From Mesostigma viride (lineage: Eukaryota; Streptophyta; Mesostigmatophyceae; Mesostigmatales; Mesostigmataceae), in NCBI GenBank assembly GCA_009746045.1, contig RPFO01000156.1, positions 4,947,091 through 5,011,090 of the forward strand: a stretch of 64,000 nt of DNA. Reading direction: 5' to 3'. The notes beneath the pieces are model-generated. The model was not told where the DNA came from. It worked only from the letters and a program-made list of their open reading frames with translations, and made no database searches. This document shows, piece after piece, positions 47,257-64,000 of the stretch (positions within the stretch are counted from its first letter, which is position 1; every line of letters starts with the position of its first letter). A program made the translations under genes and the position numbers.

Positions 47257-49129
47257 CCTCCCTCCCTCCTCCCTCCCTCCCTCCCTCCCTCCCTCCCTCC
47301 TCCCTCCCTCCTCCCTCCCTTCCCTTCCCTTCCCTTCCCTTCCCTTCCTTCCTTCCTTCCTTCCTTCCTTCCTTCCTTCCTTCCTTCCTTCCTTCCTTCC
47401 TTCCTCCCTTCCTCCTCCCTCCCTTCCCATTCCTCCTCCCTTCCTCCCTCCTCCCTCCCTCCTCCCTCCCTCCCTCCCTCCTCTCCCTCCTCCCTCTCCT
47501 CCCTCCTCCCTCCCTCCTCCCTCCCTCCCTCCCTCCTCCCTCCTCCCCCTCCCTCCTCCCTCCTCCCTCCCTCCTCCTCCCTCCCTCCCTCCCTCCCTCC
47601 CTCCCCTCCCTCCCTCCTCCCTCCCTCTCCCTCCCTCCCTCCCTCCCTCCCTCCCTCCCTCCCTCCCTCCCTCCCTCCCTCCTCCCTCCCTCCCTCCCTC
47701 CCTCCCTCCCTCCCTCCCTCCCTCCTCCCCCTCCTCCCTCCCTCCCTCCCTCCCTCCCTCCCTCCCTCCCTCCTCCTCCCTCCCTCCCTCCCTCCCTCCC
47801 TCCCTCCCTCCCCTCTCCCTCCCTCCCTCCCTCCTCCCTCCCCTCCCCTCCCTCCTCCCTCCCTCCTCCCTCCCTCTCCCTCCCTCCCTCCCTCCTCCTC
47901 CCTCCCTCCCTCCCTCCCTCCTCCCTCCCTCCCTCCCTCCCTCCCTCCCTCCCTCCTCCTCCCTCCCTCCCTCCTCCCTCCTCCCTCCCTCCCTCCCTCC
48001 CCCCCTCCCTCCTCCCTCCCTCCCCCCTCCCTCCCTCCTCCTCCCTCCTCCCTCCCTCCCTCCCTCCCTCCCTCCCTCCCTCCCTCCCTCCCTCCCTCCC
48101 TCCCTCCCTCCCTCCCTCCCTCCCTCCCTCCCTCCCTCCTCCCTCCCTCCCTCCCTCCTCCCTCCCTCCCTCCCTCCCTCCCTCCCTCCTCCCTCCCTCC
48201 CTCCCTCCCTCCCTCCCCTCCCTCCTCCCTCCCCCCTCCCTCCCTGCCTCCTCCCTCCTCCCTCCCTCCCTCCCTCCCTCCCTCCTCCCTCCCTCCCTCC
48301 CTCCCTCCCTCCCTCCCTCCCTCCTCCCTCCCTCCCTCCCTCCTCCTCCCTCCCTCCCTCCCTCCCTCCCTCCCTCCCTCCTCCCTCCTCCCCCTCCCTC
48401 CCTCCCTCCCTCCCTCCCTCCCCCCTCCTCCCTCCCTCCCTCCCTCCCTCCCTCCCTCCCTCCCTCCCTCCCTCCCTCCCTCCCTCCCTCCCTCCCTCCC
48501 TCCCTCCCTCCCTCCCTCCCTCCCTCCCTCCCTCCTCCCTCCCTCCCTCCTCCCTCCCCCTCCCTCCCTCCCTCCTCCTCCCTCCCTCCCTCCTCCCTCC
48601 CTCCCTCCCTCCCTCCCTCCCCTCCCTCCCTCCTCCCTCCCTCCTCCTCCCTCCCTCCCTCCCTCCCTCCCTCCCTCCCTCCCTCCCTCCCTCCCTCCTC
48701 CCCCCCTCCCTCCCTCCCTCCCTCCCTCCCTCCTCCCTCCCTCCCTCCCTCCCTCCTCCCTCCCTCCCTCCCTCCCTCCTCTCCTCCCTCCCTCCCTCCC
48801 TCCCTCCCTCCTCCCTCCCCTCCCTCCCTCCTCCCTCCTCCCTCCCTCCCTCCTCCCTCCCTCCCTCCCTCCCTCCCTCCCTCCCTCCCTCCCTCCCTCC
48901 CTCCCTCCCTCCCTCTCCCTCCCTCCCTCCCTCCCTCCTCCCTCCCTCCCTCCCTCCCTCCCTCCCTCCCTCCCTCCCTCCCTCCCTCCCTCCCTCCCTC
49001 CCTCCTCCCTCCCTCCCTCCCTCCCTCCCTCCCTCCCTCCCTCCCTCCCTCCCTCCCTCCCTCCCTCCCTCCCTCCCTCCCTCCCTCCCTCCCTCCCTCC
49101 CTCCCTCCCTCCTCCCTCACCCTCCCTCC
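47257..49129. repeat. CCCT/CCT polypyrimidine array 2 (1.9 kb)
   Basis: Same composition as array 1, including a CCCTT/CCTT patch (47320-47440), and joined to segment copy 2 at its right edge exactly as array 1 joins copy 1. Confidence 0.97.
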
Positions 49130-50310
49130 CTGACCCTCAAGTACTACTGGTCATGCCTTGCGGCGGGTGTCTGTTACGTCCCGGCCCAGACACACCGAGC
49201 CTGAGCACTACCTCCACCAGTTTGGTGAACGCCGGCTCTCGAGTCGCTGAATCTAAATTGAAACAGATCGACACGATTAGTGTGTCATGAGATAGTATCG
49301 ACAATCGACTTCCCACTAGAAGGTTATGAACTTTAGTTGGTGTACCGGCCCATGGCGGCCGGGGCAGCCCCATGCTGTCGGTGTCCTGCGTGGGCGGGCA
49401 GCCATCGTTGGACAAAAACTTAACACCTGTCGGTGTGTTTCCTAGTTGGCTCAGTTTCAAGACTGCTATCTTATGAAGCGCGATGATGACATGAGCTATC
49501 AATGAGAGAACACATCAGTTATGAATGAGACAACACATGAACTAGTTATGATGTCCGGTCCATTACCAATGACTATAGCTCGCGCCTTCTTTGACTAGAC
49601 TGCATGAAGATTTGAACGCCAACTGACTGCATGAAGATTTGTACGCCAACTAACCTTTGCTCAGTAGTTAGAGATAACTATGTCCGCAAGGAGACAACTA
49701 TGTAATCGCCGCTTGTGAAAACATGGATCCGGCTACCGTCATCGTCCGCTGTTCTAAGTAGTCTGTCGTAACTACAACTGCAGTGTATCTTAATTATTAA
49801 TAAAGCCGTAACTGAATGATTTTGTCCTACCGACGTAACGTGCCACCACTACTAGCCGGTAGCAACCAGCCTGCTCGCTTGACGCCCGCCCGTCCGGAGT
49901 GCCTACCAAAGACGGAATTAACTGTTGCGCGGGGCCGAGCCCGGACGTACGGGCGCGGGCGGGCCGGGGTCCGGGACCGGCCGCCGGCTCCGCCGAGTTC
50001 GGCTGGGCTGAACGTCTTGTCTGCCTGTGCGGTTATAATTAATGCTGCCGGTGGACTCGCTCAGCGATGGCAAAAACTGGCAGTCGGGAACGACGATCGA
50101 CAGGCAATTCTGGTCTGTAGTCTTGTGTTGTGGATTGTGTAATGCCCACGATGTTGACGCACGTGCCGTGGCTTTGGGCAACGGATACACGTTGCGATTA
50201 GAAATCGAGTTGGTCAAAGCGCACTGGACACCATTTTTCTTTGCGATAATCGTCACGGCTTCCTTCCCGGGTGGGGGAAAACGAGGGTCATCGGTCGCAG
50301 TTCGGAAGCT

Positions 50311-50566
50311 ATGGCTTGGTGTCGAACAATCCTTTCGGGAGCGTCGCACCTTAGTCAGCCAGCCTCCGTTACATCTAGTGCCGTTGCCTCGTACACAGTG
50401 AGAAGTTATCACAGGGCCAGCGCAATCAGACACCAATGGAGCCGCAGTGGTACAGCCTTTGGAAACTTGCCCTCAGTCCTTCCGAATAAATATCAACGAT
50501 ATCACCCCGTGCAGTGTTATCAACAACCGAAGAAGTTTAAGAATCTCGAGCTTCGCACTGTTGAAA
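50311..50566 (+). CDS. Possible first exon of the PP2C gene (organelle-targeting-like)
   Basis: An ATG-started frame, MAWCRTILSGASHLSQPASV..., is rich in Ser, Arg and Ala with almost no acidic residues for about 60 positions, like a mitochondrial or plastid presequence. A GTGAGT donor follows after LELRTVE. Its splice phase (1) does not match the phase needed by the exon at 51936, so another exon would be required or an indel error is present. Copy 1 (43264) shares the first 35 codons and then diverges by a frameshift. PTC7-type phosphatases in other eukaryotes are often mitochondrial, which suits but does not prove the idea. Confidence 0.3.
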
Positions 50567-51935
50567 GTGAGTTTACTTCTATTACTTCACATAAAAATGC
50601 TTTCAGTTGCCGTGGCGGCTTCCGTGCAACTTCACTTTTAAGGATACGAGCTCGGGTTCGGGGCGAAATTCTGCATGCGATTTTTGTGCTGGTGCGACGC
50701 AAAACAAATCTTAATATGTACCCCGACGCCGAAGAGACATATGTATTGGAGTGTCTGTTCCATGAGTGACCCACCAAAGCAGCGTGATCGCACTTTGGGA
50801 TTGCTGCCCTTGCATGCGGCACATCTCTAGTGGGAGCGTGACGTTCAGCTCCGTTCCGTTCTGTTCGGTTCAGTCCATCTATACCATAACCTACCCAAGG
50901 AGAAATCACAAGTCAGCCTGGTCGACACAGGCAATCGGCTATTGCCAGCATGAGCTGTGCGAATCCATCGTTTGCAGTTTTGCTTGCATGCTTCAGCAAT
51001 GGAAGACGCTGCTTCAGCAAAGGAGGACGGATTGTGGCACATGTGGCCTGTCTTGTCGTAGGCTGGGTGTGGGTGATCTCGAAACATGAGACATGTGCGG
51101 CCTGTCTTATTATAAGCGGGGTGTGGGGTTGTGGGTTGTATTGGAAAGGGACATAGACACAGCTGGTGTATAGGACGGAGCCATGCACAGTGCAGCCACA
51201 TGCAATCGGCTGAAAGCAAAGCCACTGCGTTTATTGGCATAGACGGCACAGTCTCGCTGATTGCTGTAGAGTGGATGCCCGTCAATACATCAGGAAAATG
51301 TCCCCCCACCCCCTCGCTTCCCGTCCCCCTCGCCCCTTTCCCCTCGCCCCTTGCCCCTCACCCCTTACCCCTCGCCCCTTCTTCGTTCCCCCTTCCCTCT
51401 GCCTCTCAATCACCCTAGAATTTCCCCCTCTCCCCCCCCCCCCCCCCCCTCGCGCGTCTTGTCTCTCCTCCCTCCCCCCCCACTCACCTTCTCCTCCCTC
51501 TCCCTCTCTCCCGTGCCTGCCTACACCCCTTGCCTTTTTCTGTCCTATCCCCCCTCTTCCCTCATGCACCTGCCTGTAAACCTATTCATTAATGACCCCT
51601 TTCCACCATCACTGGTGTCTATCCACTTCTTATTCCTGCGATGCAAGCTCACCCCCCAGATCATATCTATTTTAATGCTGCGATACAACCTTACCACTGC
51701 AATGCAACCTTACCCCTAGATTGTATCATTTTTCTTGATTAAGCATCCTTGTCGTCTTCCACCCTCCATGCCCACCGGCCCGCTACGCCGCTGCATACCC
51801 CCCCACACACCCCACAAAACCCCATCAAAACACACACACGCACACACACTCACACACACAAACATCTATATTTAAATAAAACACAACCACACGAAAAACA
51901 CCCACATGTCACTCGACAGAATGCGGCGATGGCAG

Positions 51936-62457
<10,522 letters not shown>

Positions 62458-62519
62458 TTTTTTAAAATCAAATTTTCAATGGAAATGCAGAATTTAATTG
62501 AAATATTTTATTACTGTTG

Positions 62520-62612
62520 TCATTGTGGAAATTAATTAATTACCCAATTAGACTCCGGTGCTCCCGTTTGGGAGTCACGGAGCATTAACCCCGATGGATG
62601 GATGGATGGATG
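62520..62612 (-). mobile_element. LINE 3' terminus fragment
   Basis: Same order as 5636-5720: CCATCC tract, ACTCCCAAACGGGAG hairpin, then TAATT repeats, on the minus strand, just after the PP2C stop codon. Confidence 0.6.
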
Positions 62613-62690
62613 GGGACACACAATCCTACCGGTCTAATCTATCTACATTGTGGAAATACCTGTTGTCATTATGGCTCGAGCATCCGGTCC

Positions 62691-62735
62691 GGATTCTCCT
62701 GATTTCGAGATGGCCTGCGCTGGTCGTCTCCTTGA
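62691..62735 (-). repeat. SINE-like repeat core, copy 7
   Basis: Slightly diverged (GATTTCGAGATGGCC in place of GATTTCTGGCC). Confidence 0.75.
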
Positions 62736-62743
62736 CACCAATT

Positions 62744-62786
62744 CCGGATTCTCCCGATTTCTGGCCTGCGCTGGTTGTCTCCTTGA
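62744..62786 (-). repeat. SINE-like repeat core, copy 8 (left arm of hairpin)
   Basis: 43 bp perfectly complementary to 62846-62888. Confidence 0.92.
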
Positions 62787-62845
62787 CTACCAATCGAATA
62801 AAATTAAATTGTAAAATATCTCCGTTGGAGCACATGTAGCACATA

Positions 62846-62903
62846 TCAAGGAGACAACCAGCGCAGGCCAGAAATCGGGAGAATCCGGACCATGGTAGCT
62901 CGG
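62846..62903 (+). repeat. SINE-like repeat core, copy 9 (right arm of hairpin)
   Basis: TCAAGGAGACAACCAGCGCA to CGGACCATGGTAGCTCG. With copy 8 it encloses a 59-bp loop that contains a LINE 3' hairpin fragment (TCTCCGTTGGAG, ACATGTAGCACATA). Confidence 0.92.
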
Positions 62904-63061
62904 GATATTCCACACGCGAAATTCCGGCCACGAGGTAGCCATGGCTGTCGGAGATCATAACTTTCACGTTTGAGCACCGAATTTAGCCGTGAATATCACT
63001 ATCGCTTCGTCTTTCTACGACGCACATGCTGATATAATTTTCCGAATCTAAAACGCAATAT

Positions 63062-63995
63062 ATGACGAGCAAACGCCCCCCGACGCAATGCAGTTTGGCG
63101 GATGCGCCCGGCCATGAAAACCCGTCTGCAGCTCAGGCTGCAGCTTCGCCAGGTCCGGCAGGCTGCAGTGACACTAGTCGTGCACTGGTGGTCGCCCAGC
63201 AACCTCCCGGGCTCAACGCCTCGCCCTCAGCATCGCCTGACCCTAAACGCGCCCGACAAACCGGAGGGTCTTCACGCCCCTCAGAACCGCGCTTTCGTCC
63301 CCGGCCTTTCCAGGTCGATGATTACGACTGGGACAACATGCCTCCGACCGATGCTATGACATGCATCTTCTTCGGGGACTACGCTTCGCTTTACGACCTG
63401 TGCCTCCATCTCCACGACACCAATCGCCTCCTCACCCCGAACGGCATCCGCTGGGTTAACATCCACCTGCTTTTCGGGACCACCCGCCCCGAACTCCAGC
63501 ATACCCTTCTCAATTCCCTCCTCAAGCGCTCCGATGGCGAGATCTGGGCTCCATCCATCTCCGCCCCCACACTCCGTTCCATCCTGACGGAAGCCTTCCA
63601 GCAGCACGTGACCCCCCTTGCTGCCGATCGACATCGCAGCAATCGGCGGCACGCTGACTGCTGAACTTCCTCACATTTCCACCGCCGCCGCCTCCACCTC
63701 CACCGCCGTTTCGGCCTTCACTGCCGACATCAAAGCCCAGCTCCTCGACCTCGACCAACGCCTTCAAGCCACCGCCACCGCCCTTGAGAGCTTGCATGAC
63801 ACCGCCGGCCTCACCGCCCAGGCGGTGCAGGAAATCGCTGCCCAGCCGGCACCTGCTGGCCCGGCCAGTGATGTTCCCTCCACCTGGGCGGACTTGCTTA
63901 AGCATCATACCACCTCCACCACCTCCACCATCGCGGCACGACTCAACAAGCAACAAGCCCTCGACCTTCGCGAGGAGCCATGGCAGCTTACGTAA
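63062..63995 (+). CDS. LINE D ORF1-like protein, frameshifted, cut by window end
   Basis: Frame one (63062-63664) gives a 200-residue protein with a disordered Ser/Pro-rich start, KRARQTGGSSRPSEP, then a folded-looking region (DDYDWDNMPPTDAMTCIFFG, LYDLCLHLHDTNRLLTPNG, WVNIHLLFGTTRPELQ). Around the C6 run near 63611 the sensible reading passes to a second frame: IDIAAIGGTLTAELPHIST, DIKAQLLDLDQRLQATATAL (coiled-coil-like), STWADLLKHH, open to 63995. Parts recur in decayed form in LINE C (27850-28690), so I assign it to ORF1 of the same LINE group, an RNA-binding/chaperone-type role by analogy. No known domain is recognised; the host-gene alternative is not excluded. Confidence 0.5.
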
Positions 63996-64000
63996 GGCAA

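Overview
This is nuclear DNA of a photosynthetic-lineage eukaryote, most likely a green microalga. I infer this from GC-rich, short-exon genes with GT-AG introns, a translin gene whose central residues look plant-like, a GT29 sialyltransferase-like gene (known from prasinophytes and land plants), a short plant-type CCCTAAA tract, and many LINE and hAT elements. No species can be named from the sequence alone.

Three host genes are legible. A seven-exon translin gene (minus strand, 11132-18547, 247 codons) was rebuilt here exon by exon, with every splice phase matching. It is divergent to a two-exon type II membrane glycosyltransferase of family GT29 (plus strand, 19637/19676-21611). A PTC7-type PP2C protein phosphatase (plus strand, about 51936-62457) has all its catalytic motifs and a 5' end lying in a near-duplicate segment. 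Introns of the translin and phosphatase genes are filled with tandem repeats. One translin minisatellite has amplified the intron 5/exon 6 junction itself.

Most of the rest is mobile or repetitive DNA. There are four pieces of one LINE group: A, 5934-9740, minus; B, 23490-25830, plus; C, 26400-28690, minus; D, 5' part, 62930-64000, plus. Their 3' ends share a hairpin followed by a TTAA/AATTT tail. Three hAT-type elements were delimited by terminal inverted repeats and perfect 8-bp target duplications: 32152-36271 with a transposase, 30917-31586, and 54003-55429. A Tc1/pogo-like non-autonomous element (60822-61740) has TA duplications. A dispersed SINE-like repeat has at least nine copies. A compact minus-strand ORF cluster at 3043-4857 includes a protein with a viroplasmin/RNase H1 N-terminal domain and may be a fragment of an endogenous viral or retroelement genome.

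From 22.9 to 49.1 kb there are extreme simple repeats: (TAAG) of 234 bp, (TTG) of 1.2 kb without interruption, (CTTC) of 0.57 kb, and two CCCT-type arrays of 4.8 and 1.9 kb. The CCCT arrays each precede one copy of a 5.2-kb segment (42063-47231 and 49130-54281). The copies differ mostly by single-base indels, and a 25-N gap sits in the first array, so a false (haplotypic or error-driven) assembly duplication is as likely as a real one. Frameshifts at poly-C runs in other genes fit the same view of the data quality.
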